From Capnocytophaga catalasegens (GTDB lineage Bacteria > Bacteroidota > Bacteroidia > Flavobacteriales > Flavobacteriaceae), in contig NZ_BPMA01000016.1 in NCBI RefSeq assembly GCF_026005215.1, positions 102,242 to 166,241 on the forward strand: DNA of 64,000 nt, in the 5' to 3' direction. How positions within the stretch are numbered: the first letter of the stretch is position 1; each line of letters starts with the position of its first letter. The notes under the pieces were generated by a model that was not told where the DNA came from, searched no databases, and saw only the letters and a list, made by a program, of their open reading frames with translations. The position numbers and the translations under genes are program-made. Positions 25,402 to 33,650 of this stretch are shown here, piece after piece.

Positions 25402-26538
25402 TCATTTTTTGTATGTTACTTCTGAAAAATATTTTCTAACATCATCTCTGTTTAACACATAGTTTCTTGACATTGCATCTATCCAAAAGTCATCACTACA
25501 CATTAGGTTAATTGATGAAGTTCCTCGATTAAAATCATAGTCATACCAAGGCATAAAGTACAGCCATCTTGCTCCTTTACTATTCCATTGTTCCTCTATA
25601 TAGCTTTGTTTACTTATAATTTTGTTGCTCTCAACTAAATTACCACATTCACTAAGGCTTACCATTTTTTGACTATATCGGTCAGAAATTTGCTTCCATT
25701 GATTATAACTATATGTAGCGTTTTTTCCGTAAAGATCTCGTCCTACGATATCTACATACTTATCACCTGGATACCAAGCATCATCATCTCCTTCGGTAGT
25801 CCATACCCAAATCAGGTTATGGATGCCTTTATGTTGCATTTGATCATAGAGTAATTTCCAAAGACGAACGTAATCTTCACTACTTCCGCTTCCCCACCAG
25901 AACCATTTTCCTGATGCCTCGTGAAAAGGTCGCCAAAGTGCAGAAATGTTAGACTCCTGCAGTTTTAGTAATACATCACAAACATTGTTCAGTTGTTCAT
26001 AAAAGAACTTGCTTTCCCAAGAATTTTCAATAAAAATATTTGAGATTTGAAATGTGGTTTTATCAGCATAAAAAACGTGATGACCAGCACCTTCTTTTTC
26101 AGGAACAGCAAAATGCCACATCAAGAAAACGATTCCTCCTTGCTCTGCCCAATTTTTGACAGGACTAATATCTAAATAATTTATCCAACTATCTGGATAT
26201 GAATGATGTATATGAATAAAATCGAAACAATTCATCGCAGGATATTTTTTTGTCAAATTATATACGTGAGCCACTTCTTGTGTATTCCAAGCTACATTCG
26301 CCATTGTTGAAGAAAAAGTTTTTTTCCCATAAACTGACTTCAAATAAGTATATAACTTTTTTGTAGATTCGGTAGCTTGGACATCAACCGGAGTAAGTAA
26401 TTCCACTTCTTTTACAGGTGGGTTTTCATTATTAGTATTGTTATTATTGGGAGGTGTAAGTTCCAGCTCATCCTTAGAACAAGCGACAAACGCCAAAGGG
26501 AATATGCCCCATATACAATGTTTTAGTATTTTCATCAT
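25402..26538 (-). CDS. Surface-exposed GH26 beta-mannanase lipoprotein
   Basis: A 378-aa glycoside hydrolase family 26 enzyme, which cleaves beta-1,4-mannan. WRPFHEASGKWFWWG carries the acid/base Glu and SLSECGN the nucleophile Glu. A lipobox (AFVAC, Cys20) is followed by S-K-D-E, an excellent match to the Capnocytophaga lipoprotein export signal, so it should sit on the outer face of the outer membrane. A Pro/Asn-rich linker (NNNNTNNENPP) separates the anchor from the catalytic domain. It is monocistronic; no SusC/D pair or other mannan genes are nearby. Confidence 0.93.
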   Translation of the reverse strand: MMKILKHCIWGIFPLAFVACSKDELELTPPNNNNTNNENPPVKEVELLTPVDVQATESTKKLYTYLKSVYGKKTFSSTMANVAWNTQEVAHVYNLTKKYPAMNCFDFIHIHHSYPDSWINYLDISPVKNWAEQGGIVFLMWHFAVPEKEGAGHHVFYADKTTFQISNIFIENSWESKFFYEQLNNVCDVLLKLQESNISALWRPFHEASGKWFWWGSGSSEDYVRLWKLLYDQMQHKGIHNLIWVWTTEGDDDAWYPGDKYVDIVGRDLYGKNATYSYNQWKQISDRYSQKMVSLSECGNLVESNKIISKQSYIEEQWNSKGARWLYFMPWYDYDFNRGTSSINLMCSDDFWIDAMSRNYVLNRDDVRKYFSEVTYKK

Positions 26539-26868
26539 AAAGATTTATATTTCACAATTTGAAAATGGCATAATAAATATTTTTTAATAAAACCAGTATA
26601 AACTTTTCTAAAAAGTAAGAATTCCATCAAAAAGAGTATTTTTTTGTTGAGATAGAATGTCAAATTTCACAAATTTTGAGCAAAGATACAATTAAAAAAT
26701 GGATTTTTTCCTTGATTTGAGAATAGGAAAAAGTAGATTTAAGACAAAATATGATTTGTTACTAATTTATGTACTGATAATCAGGTGGTTAAAAACAGAT
26801 TGCCAATAGCGTGTGTTTCACATAGAAGTGTATTTTAAGAGAGTAAAAATTGTGTATTATTACTTCTT
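26539..26868. other. Intergenic region with mannanase promoter
   Basis: This 330-bp AT-rich gap lies between the mannanase start and a transposase relic. It holds an exact minus-strand -7 box TATCTTTG (26681-26688), implying a mannanase leader of about 135 nt, which is long for this window. No RNA gene or repeat was recognised. Confidence 0.6.
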
Positions 26869-27205
26869 ATGAATGAAGTTATTTTATATCTTTTAAAAGA
26901 AGCCAAATTTGATCGCAAAAGTTTATTTTTAAGTACTCGTGTAGATTTTGGTAGTCAAAAATTTAGAAAAATCTTGGCAGATAAACAAATCATTACCAAT
27001 ATTAAACAAAATCCGAGAAATGATAAGAATAAAGTGCTTACTTTGATAGAAATTTATATGAAAATTGTTTTAAAGTAGAGCGAAATTTTACTTGATGTCG
27101 AGATTTAAAGGTTTGATTAGAAGATATGAAACCCTAAACACAACTTGCAAAGCAATGTTGTATTTAGGGATTATGATGAAGTTTGTTAGGAATGTTTATA
27201 AAAAA
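26869..27205 (+). pseudogene. Transposase relic (C-terminal part)
   Basis: The 69-codon ORF 26869-27078 reads ...RVDFGSQKFRKILADKQIITNIKQNPRN, resembling the late catalytic region of DDE transposases. In another frame from 27095, SRFKGLIRRYETLNTTCKAMLYLGIMMKF resembles the usual C-terminal end of the same family. Both pieces are in order and orientation but frameshifted, and the N-terminal half is missing. Family assignment (IS5-like) is a guess. No terminal inverted repeats were found. Confidence 0.6.
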
Positions 27206-27240
27206 ACTACTCATAGAGCTATGAGTAGTTTTTTTATTTT
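27201..27240. terminator. Bidirectional terminator
   Basis: A 10-bp stem ACTACTCATA/TATGAGTAGT (27206-27229) is flanked by an A-run and a T-run. It serves the coiled-coil protein gene (minus) and any transcript from the transposase relic. Confidence 0.85.
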
Positions 27241-27248
27241 CAGTTTTT

Positions 27249-28412
27249 TTATTCTGCTTTGATTATAATTACACCATTTTTTCCTTTGTCTTTAAAATCT
27301 TCAGTTCGTTGGTGTCCTTTTTTGAAAAAAGTGGTCGAATTTATCTTTTTAATTTTTATAAGTTCTGCCGAAGAAAGTTCTGTAATATCTTTATAATTAA
27401 CAAGTACAAGCGGATAGGCTTCGGTACGTTTTTTGTTTTTGGCTATATAGTTAAGATAATCGGGGAGTGATTTTTTTATTCTGCTTTGTAACACGCCATC
27501 AAGTAGCTTTTCGCCTCCAGTAAGTTGTGAGGATTTTTTTGAAGCAGTTGCCGAGGCAATGTTGCCTCCAGAGGAACTTAAAGAGGCTGTTTGTTCTGCA
27601 AGTTCTATATTCTGAATTTTTTGTCCGGTACGGAATTCTTCGGATTTTCGTATTCTTTCAGCTTCTTTGGCTTTTCTTTCAGCTTCTTTTTGCGCATTGT
27701 ATTCGGCTAATTCCTTAGCATATTTTTGTTTTCTTTCTTCTTCTGCTTTCTTTTTGGCTTCTTCCTCTGCTTTTCGGCGTTCAAGTCCTTTTTTTAGTTC
27801 TTCTTTACGTTCAAGTTCAGCTTTTTTTGCTTCTTCTTCTTTTTGTTTAGCAAGGGCTTGTGCTTTTTCGTATTCTTCTTTTTTTTGTTGTTTGGCTTGT
27901 ATTTGTTGTTGTTGTTTTTCTTTTTTTTCTTTTTCGGCTTTTAGTTGTGCTGCCAAAACTTCTTCGTAATTTGAGTCAAGAATTTGTTTTCCTTCTGCTT
28001 TGCCGAAGTTATAGTTAAAAAATAATAAAGGTTTAGACGCTTTGGAAGGCATTGATTTACCAAAATAAGCGCACCAATTGGCATTAAGACGTAAATAATA
28101 CCCCCAACCATCGAAGAAGCGAGTGTAATTGTAATTTTTAAAATCATGAAAGCGTGTTGATAACGAGTAGTTTTCAACCTTAAAGGTTGTGCTACGTGTT
28201 TCGACATATACTACTTTGTCAGATTTATCTACACCTATATAGTATAATACTTTGTTGACTGACTGAGTTTCTTTGTTAAGAAAACCTAAAGGGGTTTCAA
28301 GTGTTTCACCAGATTTGCCTCCTTTCCAATCTTGTCCTAACTTGGGTTGAGCAACTGACAAGAAACTTCCTAAAAAGAATAACGTACCAAAAATAATTTT
28401 GTTCATAATCAA
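27249..28412 (-). CDS. Exported coiled-coil protein with plug-like C-terminus
   Basis: A 387-aa exported protein: signal peptide (residues 1-21), a ~130-residue N-terminal domain with aromatic-rich strands (RFFDGWGYYLRLNANWC), a Lys/Glu/Gln coiled coil (~residues 150-270), and a C-terminal ~55-residue segment ending DKGKNGVIIIKAE. That ending resembles the KGKNGVIxI motif of TonB-receptor plug and BlaR-like C-terminal domains of Bacteroidota. The function is unknown; a periplasmic scaffold or partner of an outer-membrane complex is plausible. It has an exact -7 box 68 nt upstream. Confidence 0.8.
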   Translation of the reverse strand: MIMNKIIFGTLFFLGSFLSVAQPKLGQDWKGGKSGETLETPLGFLNKETQSVNKVLYYIGVDKSDKVVYVETRSTTFKVENYSLSTRFHDFKNYNYTRFFDGWGYYLRLNANWCAYFGKSMPSKASKPLLFFNYNFGKAEGKQILDSNYEEVLAAQLKAEKEKKEKQQQQIQAKQQKKEEYEKAQALAKQKEEEAKKAELERKEELKKGLERRKAEEEAKKKAEEERKQKYAKELAEYNAQKEAERKAKEAERIRKSEEFRTGQKIQNIELAEQTASLSSSGGNIASATASKKSSQLTGGEKLLDGVLQSRIKKSLPDYLNYIAKNKKRTEAYPLVLVNYKDITELSSAELIKIKKINSTTFFKKGHQRTEDFKDKGKNGVIIIKAE

Positions 28413-28479
28413 ACGTTTTTTAGTGTCTATACTTGTGTTGTTTGTCTAAGATTAAAATAAAATGTGAATTTAATCGGGA

Positions 28480-28487
28480 CAAAGATA
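28480..28487 (-). promoter_or_regulatory. Promoter -7 box of the coiled-coil protein gene
   Basis: TATCTTTG on the minus strand is an exact consensus match. Confidence 0.65.
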
Positions 28488-28593
28488 CAATAACAAATAA
28501 AAATAGCAAAATTTTTACCAAAAAAAACTAATTTCAACCTTAAATTGTTAAGAAATAGTTTTTTGGCAAATATCATTCTTTTGAGGGGGATTT

Positions 28594-29217
28594 TTATATT
28601 TTTATAGCATTTATCAGATAATTCTCGGTGTGTGTACCTTCGTGAAATAGCAAATCGAGTGTGCTAAGATTAGGCAGAAATCCGTGTTTTTCTGAGAAGA
28701 TTTGATAATAAGTCTGTTGAGAAACATCATAAGGTTTTTTGGACGAAGTCAGAAATCGGTAATCTTCTAATTCCGGATAAGTTTCTTGATATTGAGAAGT
28801 AGTACTCCATTGAATATCAATTTGCATACAAGTACAGAGTATTTCTATGGTTTTGAAGTTTAAATCGATTAGAAATTCAAATTTTTCTGTAAAAACCTGT
28901 CGGATATCATCTTCGTAATATTCAAAATAAGGCGAAGTTCGATAGGCTGTTTCTAAAGTTTTCCAATGAATTTTTTGCCAAGACACATTGTTGTCTATGC
29001 GTACATTTTTGAAGAGTTGCCTGCCTGTTTCGCTGCCGCTGTGTAGTATTGGAGCAGTTAAGAGTTGCTTTCCATTAGCTCCATAGATATATGCTCTGTT
29101 GCGATATGTCTGTTTCTGATAATTATCTGAAATTTCGAATTTGCAAGGACGAGATACCAACAAATGAAATTGTGCAACGCTTGGAAAATATGTCGGATGA
29201 ATAAGTGCTTGATTCAT
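28594..29217 (-). CDS. WbqC-family protein
   Basis: A 207-aa protein of the WbqC family. The start ALIHPTYFPSVAQFHLLV is the family's hallmark (a QPTYLP-like block), followed by QTYRNRAYIYGANGKQLLTAPI and VSWQKIHWKTLETAYRTSPYFEYY. WbqC proteins are thought to act in cell-surface polysaccharide or lipid biosynthesis, but the reaction is unproven. It is monocistronic and cytosolic, and no glycan genes adjoin it. In Flavobacteriia it commonly lies near lepB, which is found here about 2 kb upstream. Confidence 0.85.
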   Translation of the reverse strand: MNQALIHPTYFPSVAQFHLLVSRPCKFEISDNYQKQTYRNRAYIYGANGKQLLTAPILHSGSETGRQLFKNVRIDNNVSWQKIHWKTLETAYRTSPYFEYYEDDIRQVFTEKFEFLIDLNFKTIEILCTCMQIDIQWSTTSQYQETYPELEDYRFLTSSKKPYDVSQQTYYQIFSEKHGFLPNLSTLDLLFHEGTHTENYLINAIKI

Positions 29218-29370
29218 TTTATATAGTATGACTTTTATTTTAATGCTAAAAAATATAAAAGAATATATTTTTTATTAAAAACAGATGTATATAGTGGAAC
29301 TTATAGATGTATATCTGTCGATAGAAAGATATATATATCTGTTGGTTGTTCGGTGTATATGTGTAAGGAA

Positions 29371-29408
29371 AAAGGTATATATCTGCAACGTAAAAGATAT
29401 ATACCTTT
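29371..29408 (-). terminator. Terminator hairpin of the second HU-like gene
   Basis: A perfect 14-bp stem (29371-29384 with 29395-29408) with a 10-nt loop starts 6 nt after the HU stop codon. The preceding 29285-29370 region repeats AGATRTATAT motifs in both orientations. Confidence 0.75.
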
Positions 29409-29414
29409 GAAACA

Positions 29415-29804
29415 TTATTTGCTGTACTTTTCGTATTTTACTGTTTTGAGCATATCGCGAAGGTCTGCTCCGGGACGAAACTGAATCTTGTTTCCTTTGA
29501 TGTGTGATGCATTGAATTTCTCGGCAGTTTCTGCTCCTTCGCTATTAACAGTAATTTGAAAATTTCCAAAATCACCCAATTTTACAATTTTCCCATCGGA
29601 AAGATGTTTGGTAAGAATTTTAATCAAATCGTTCAAAACTGCTAATACATCGGTATCAGACACTGTTGATGATGCGTTCGAAATTTCTTTTGAAATAGCT
29701 TTTAGATTTATTTCTCCATCGGCTTTGGCGCTGGCATAAAATTTTGAAGCTGCTTGTTTGTCAAGCAAGTTTTTGCGCTCTACTACATTGTATTTTACTG
29801 GCAT
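29415..29804 (-). CDS. HU-like DNA-binding protein, paralogue
   Basis: A 129-aa long-form HU-related protein, about three-quarters identical to the one at 10690-11079 and of the same length. It has KIVKLGDFGNFQITV and NKIQFRPGADLRDML. It is monocistronic, with an exact -7 box about 110 nt upstream and a strong terminator hairpin. Unlike its paralogue it is not beside a lepA fragment. It probably shapes the nucleoid or specific loci; targets are unknown. Confidence 0.92.
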   Translation of the reverse strand: MPVKYNVVERKNLLDKQAASKFYASAKADGEINLKAISKEISNASSTVSDTDVLAVLNDLIKILTKHLSDGKIVKLGDFGNFQITVNSEGAETAEKFNASHIKGNKIQFRPGADLRDMLKTVKYEKYSK

Positions 29805-29913
29805 ATTATTGAATTTTTAGTTAAAAAAATAAATAAATAGGCTTAAGATTTTGAACAAATGAACTTATAAGGGATTCAAAATAAGTCTTTATTTCAAAAA
29901 ATTTATTAGGTAG

Positions 29914-29921
29914 CAAAGATA
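29914..29921 (-). promoter_or_regulatory. Promoter -7 box of the second HU-like gene
   Basis: TATCTTTG on the minus strand is an exact match. The implied leader of ~100 nt is long. Confidence 0.6.
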
Positions 29922-29984
29922 AAAAAAATATTTTTATATTCTATTCTTTGGGAATAAAATATAAAAATATTTTCGAGAAGAAAT

Positions 29985-30009
29985 TATACCATATATATAC
30001 TATGGTATA
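29985..30009. terminator. Hairpin downstream of the beta-barrel gene
   Basis: A perfect 9-bp stem TATACCATA/TATGGTATA has a 7-nt loop, 7 nt past the stop codon at 30016. The T-run on the minus strand is weak, so termination is likely but not certain. Confidence 0.55.
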
Positions 30010-30015
30010 GATATG

Positions 30016-30468
30016 CTAAAATCCTATTTTAAGGCGTTCATAGTATTTTGAGTCTTTTCGTACAGCGATGTTGATTTGCGCACCGAAGGTTATTCCTTCG
30101 AAATACTTTTGCGGATGTATCGGTATGGCATACCCTGTGTTTAGCGTAATGACATTTAGCGCATTGATTTGTAACTGAGGTTCTATGGCATATGGAGTAA
30201 CCGACACGCCTCCTTCGAGAAACAGACCATATTCGATATTAAACTGCGGAAGTACCTTGCCTTTTCCCTCAATATCTGTATAGAATGCCTTTGCTCCCAC
30301 GTTGAAGGTTAGGGCGTCTTTCTGAGGCAAGCGGTATTCAAACCCTAAGCCCCCTACGTGTCGCCCCAAGTAACGATACTCGGTACTGATGGCAAGCCTA
30401 TCCAAGAATTGTGCTTGTGCCGAAGTTAACAAGAATAAACTTGTCAGTATGCAAATTATTTTCATCAC
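30016..30468 (-). CDS. Small outer-membrane beta-barrel-like protein
   Basis: A 150-aa protein with a signal peptide (residues 1-19, ending SAQAQ) followed by alternating amphipathic strands with aromatic girdles (TEYRYLGRHVGGLGFEYRL, ALTFNVGAKAFY) and a terminal Phe, the typical outer-membrane insertion signal. About eight strands could fit, as in OmpW/OmpX-sized barrels. The function is unknown. It starts 33 nt after the upstream lipoprotein gene, so the two are probably an operon. Confidence 0.75.
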   Translation of the reverse strand: MMKIICILTSLFLLTSAQAQFLDRLAISTEYRYLGRHVGGLGFEYRLPQKDALTFNVGAKAFYTDIEGKGKVLPQFNIEYGLFLEGGVSVTPYAIEPQLQINALNVITLNTGYAIPIHPQKYFEGITFGAQINIAVRKDSKYYERLKIGF

Positions 30469-30501
30469 AATTATGAATTAAAGATTTCTCTATTTCAATA
30501 G

Positions 30502-31374
30502 TTAGAATTTAGCATTTAATTCATTCACAAATTTAACAATTTCATTATATTTGGGTAGTGTTTCTTTATTGAACCCACTTACCAAATCTTGTCCTTCTTG
30601 TGAGCTATGTAGCCCATCAAATGTTTTTGAAATAAGGTCTCGTATATGTGATTCATTAGGGTATTGTTTGCGGAATTGCTCTGCTTTACGAGCCATTAGT
30701 TCGATTGTTTGAAAAACGATACCATAAGAGAAGAAATCGTCGTATGCTTTTTTGATTATTTCGTCAGTAGGATTATTTTTAAAACTCACTTCAAGATCTT
30801 TTAAAAATTTTGTTATAGGTTCTTGTGTTCGTTTGTGAGCTTTGTACAATTCATCAGTTAATTCTGGTAGCTTGTTTATTTCTACTTCAAGGGCTTTATA
30901 TTGTTGATAATACTCCTCTGCTTTCTTTTTTATATCTTCAATACTTAATCTATCGGGAGACATATAATCAGCTATTCTTTCTTGCTCGGGTATTTTAGGG
31001 ATAAAGACTGTAATAGAGATAGTCTGCATAGTCTGTTTTTTTGTATCAGTAACTGTAGCAATAATCCTTCCTTTACTAATGCCTTTTACTATAAAAGCTT
31101 GTTTGTCTTCAGAAAGAACGATTTGGGCAACTTTATCACCATTTTCAGAAAAGGCAATAGTATATATTCCATTACCTGAAAGAATTTTTACTTTAACACT
31201 TTGTCCTATATATAATTGGACAGCGTCTTTTTCTAATTTGAAATCTCGTAGCTTTTCTTCTTTTTGGGAGTCAATTTTCCCATTGTCAGGATTTAATACA
31301 TTGTCATTTTTTTTACAGTGCATTGTCATCAAAACCAGTAGAGCAAATACAGTAGTTTTAAATATATTTTTCAT
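30502..31374 (-). CDS. Lipoprotein with Ig-like domain and helical C-terminal region
   Basis: A 290-aa predicted lipoprotein. After the signal peptide the lipobox ends at HC (Cys20), followed by K-K-N-D, a partial match to the surface export signal. Residues ~45-125 look like a bacterial Ig-like (BIG2-type) domain: VQLYIGQSVKVKIL...GKGRIIATVTD-like strands. Residues ~140-290 are helical and charged. I do not recognise a family or function. It is co-oriented and close to the beta-barrel gene downstream, suggesting a lipoprotein-barrel pair at the cell surface. Confidence 0.75.
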   Translation of the reverse strand: MKNIFKTTVFALLVLMTMHCKKNDNVLNPDNGKIDSQKEEKLRDFKLEKDAVQLYIGQSVKVKILSGNGIYTIAFSENGDKVAQIVLSEDKQAFIVKGISKGRIIATVTDTKKQTMQTISITVFIPKIPEQERIADYMSPDRLSIEDIKKKAEEYYQQYKALEVEINKLPELTDELYKAHKRTQEPITKFLKDLEVSFKNNPTDEIIKKAYDDFFSYGIVFQTIELMARKAEQFRKQYPNESHIRDLISKTFDGLHSSQEGQDLVSGFNKETLPKYNEIVKFVNELNAKF

Positions 31375-31376
31375 GT

Positions 31377-31424
31377 GATTAAAAATTTAATTATGATTAA
31401 AAATTTAATTATGATTAAAAATTG
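31377..31424. repeat. 18-bp direct repeat, 2.7 copies
   Basis: GATTAAAAATTTAATTAT occurs at 31377 and 31395, with a partial third copy at 31413. It lies in the 76-bp gap between lepB and the lipoprotein gene. Copy-number slippage could alter the leader of the lipoprotein gene. Confidence 0.85.
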
Positions 31425-31450
31425 TTATTATATTTTTCTAAAATTGCTAT

Positions 31451-33004
31451 TTATTTGAGTTGTTTTTTTCGTTTTCGGGAATAAAACTCATATCCACCCC
31501 ATACCAATATAATGATTGCAAAGGCATAATAACGATACGAAACAGGTTCTCCTTTACCATTGACCGTAGTAAAGAGTCTATTCCAACGAATTTTATCCAA
31601 ACCAGAGGCGTTGCCATCAATACTCATCCATATAAGTACAGGTTTGCCAACAATATGGTCAAAGGGTACAAATCCCCAAAATCGGCTGTCTTCCGAATTA
31701 TGGCGATTATCTCCCATCATCCAATAATAATCTTGTTTGAAAGTGTATGAAGTGCTTTTCTTTCCGTTTATGAAAATATCTGTCCCTTTTACTTCTAACA
31801 AATTGTTCTCATACACTTGAATAATGCGCTTGTAAAGAGGTAAGTTTTCCAAAGATAATGTAACGCTTTGCCCTTTGGCAGGAATATTAATAGGACCATA
31901 ATTGTCTTCATTCCAAGCAAAATGAACATTGTGAGGAAATACAAACTGGTTATATTCTCCTTGCGGAGAAACTACTTTTTGAATTTTCTCAACCTCAGGC
32001 AATGAAGCCAATTTCTGTGCAACATCATCGGTCAAAGCTCTGATAAGAAACACATTCTCTGGCAAAGGTTGCATGCCGTCCGTTATTCCGTATTGGCGAT
32101 ATAACCATTCGGGAGTAAGAGTAACTCCGTCCTTCATTTTTACAAAATACGAATATTGTAATTTCGCCCTTACAGGGTATATTTCTTTCTTACCATTTAT
32201 ATAAACATCACCATCTTTTATCTCGAATCGATCACCAGCGACCGCCACTGCACGTTTTACATAGTTTGATTTCTTATCAATCGGTTTATAAAAGTGCATA
32301 CCCGAGTTATCACGAAAGAAACGTACTGTATCGGTAGGCCAGTTAAACACTACAATATCATTGCGCTTAACTTTCTGTAAGGCGGGTAGTCGCATATACG
32401 GAAGTTCTATCTTATTCAGATACGATTTTACCCCAACAACTGGTATGGTGTCATGAACCATAGGCATAGAAACAGGTGTCATAGGCATACGCACACCATA
32501 ATGAAACTTACTTACAAAAAGAAAATCGCCTACCAAAAGCGTTTTTTCAAGTGAAGAAGTGGGAATCGTATAAGGTTGAATGAAATACGTATGAATGGCC
32601 GACGCTGCCACCACAGCAAAAATTACAGCACTTATCCACGCAGGTACATTCTTTTTGATAATATGCTCGTCTCTACCTACGTACTTAGTTTCAGGTAAGT
32701 ACATTACATAAGCCAAATACCCTCCTAAGGTAAGTATCGTAAAAAGGGTATATCGTTTCTTTTGGTAACCAAATACGTGCAACCATTCGTACACCATTGC
32801 AATTACCATAATATTCCCAATTACAGGCAAATAAACTAAGAATACCCACCACCATGGGCGTTTAATTATTTTCAAAGCAATAATCATATTCCATATAGGA
32901 ACGAACGCTTTCCACCCTTTATAACCTGCTTTTACATATCCTTTCCAAAGGAAAAGCCCCTGCAAGAGTTGCACTATCAAAAATATTAGTAAATACGTTG
33001 TCAT
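31451..33004 (-). CDS. lepB: Signal peptidase I
   Basis: A 517-aa inner-membrane type I signal peptidase that removes signal peptides from exported proteins. The catalytic Ser lies in IPTSSLEKTLL and the Lys in YVKRAVAVAGD; MGDNRHNSEDSRFWGFVP is box E. It is much longer than the E. coli enzyme, with several N-terminal hydrophobic segments and a ~170-residue insertion between boxes D and E, which is typical of Bacteroidota. I start it at ATG 33004 (MTTYLLIFLIVQ) because the -7 box at 33031-33038 excludes the longer reading from 33061. Confidence 0.93.
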   Translation of the reverse strand: MTTYLLIFLIVQLLQGLFLWKGYVKAGYKGWKAFVPIWNMIIALKIIKRPWWWVFLVYLPVIGNIMVIAMVYEWLHVFGYQKKRYTLFTILTLGGYLAYVMYLPETKYVGRDEHIIKKNVPAWISAVIFAVVAASAIHTYFIQPYTIPTSSLEKTLLVGDFLFVSKFHYGVRMPMTPVSMPMVHDTIPVVGVKSYLNKIELPYMRLPALQKVKRNDIVVFNWPTDTVRFFRDNSGMHFYKPIDKKSNYVKRAVAVAGDRFEIKDGDVYINGKKEIYPVRAKLQYSYFVKMKDGVTLTPEWLYRQYGITDGMQPLPENVFLIRALTDDVAQKLASLPEVEKIQKVVSPQGEYNQFVFPHNVHFAWNEDNYGPINIPAKGQSVTLSLENLPLYKRIIQVYENNLLEVKGTDIFINGKKSTSYTFKQDYYWMMGDNRHNSEDSRFWGFVPFDHIVGKPVLIWMSIDGNASGLDKIRWNRLFTTVNGKGEPVSYRYYAFAIIILVWGGYEFYSRKRKKQLK

Positions 33005-33030
33005 ATGTTTTTTTATATTACAAATTGTTG

Positions 33031-33038
33031 CAAATATA
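33031..33038 (-). promoter_or_regulatory. Promoter -7 box of lepB
   Basis: TATATTTG on the minus strand matches TAnnTTTG, 26 nt before the chosen ATG. Confidence 0.65.
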
Positions 33039-33164
33039 GAAAAGATTTGGTAAATAGACAATAATTCCGTCCAAACTTTTTAGCAAAGCAAACGTTTAAA
33101 TGGATTTATTATTTAACTTTATGAGTATAAACCTTTATTCTCACATAAGTAAAGATACTCTTAT

Positions 33165-33581
33165 TTAATTGCCCTGAATTTTTAAAATGGTCAAAGAGTT
33201 TTGTTTAAAAGTCTTTCCTGTCGGAAGGTGTATTGTAGTTTGGGCATAATGCGTATTTCCAAACCAATGTTCACCAAATGTACCACTACCGTAATCATCT
33301 AAAACCTGTCCATCGGTTGTTCTTGCCTGCAAATAGACTTTTCCACTTTGAGTAGCTTCTGAATTCTGTTTCGTCAATTCTATCGTTACATACAGCACAC
33401 TCCCATTAAATCTCCAATCTTCTTTTGTTATTTTGGCGGTTATTCCATTTTGAGTTAGCTCTCTGGTGCCTTCTGGCGCTTCATTATTATTACTTTCATT
33501 ATCATCTTTTTTACAAGAAACTAATGTAGCTCCGGAACTCATTACTAATAATGCGAACATTATACGGATTATTTTTTTCAT
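33165..33581 (-). CDS. Small surface lipoprotein
   Basis: A 138-aa lipoprotein. Lipobox LVSC (Cys23) is followed by K-K-D-D-N-E, a near-ideal Capnocytophaga surface export signal, then an Asn/Glu-rich linker and a ~95-residue beta-rich domain (ITAKITKEDWRFNGSVLYVTIELTK). No family is recognised. It has its own -7 box at 33610-33617 just after metG, so it is probably transcribed independently. Confidence 0.8.
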   Translation of the reverse strand: MKKIIRIMFALLVMSSGATLVSCKKDDNESNNNEAPEGTRELTQNGITAKITKEDWRFNGSVLYVTIELTKQNSEATQSGKVYLQARTTDGQVLDDYGSGTFGEHWFGNTHYAQTTIHLPTGKTFKQNSLTILKIQGN

Positions 33582-33609
33582 CGATTATATAATTTTATGG
33601 TTAATTGGG

Positions 33610-33617
33610 CAAATGTA
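33610..33617 (-). promoter_or_regulatory. Promoter -7 box of the small surface lipoprotein
   Basis: TACATTTG on the minus strand matches TAnnTTTG, 28 nt before the ATG. Confidence 0.6.
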
Positions 33618-33650
33618 TGTATTTGTCTTTTTAATATATTATTGAAAAAT

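Noticed and set aside
26539-26868. Small RNA or tRNA gene in the long gap upstream of the mannanase
   Set aside because: No cloverleaf, promoter-terminator pair or conserved RNA motif could be recognised beyond the mannanase promoter box.
27667-27969. Plus-strand Ser/Phe-rich ORF of 100 codons
   Set aside because: It is the antisense shadow of the Lys/Glu-rich coiled coil in the exported protein on the minus strand.
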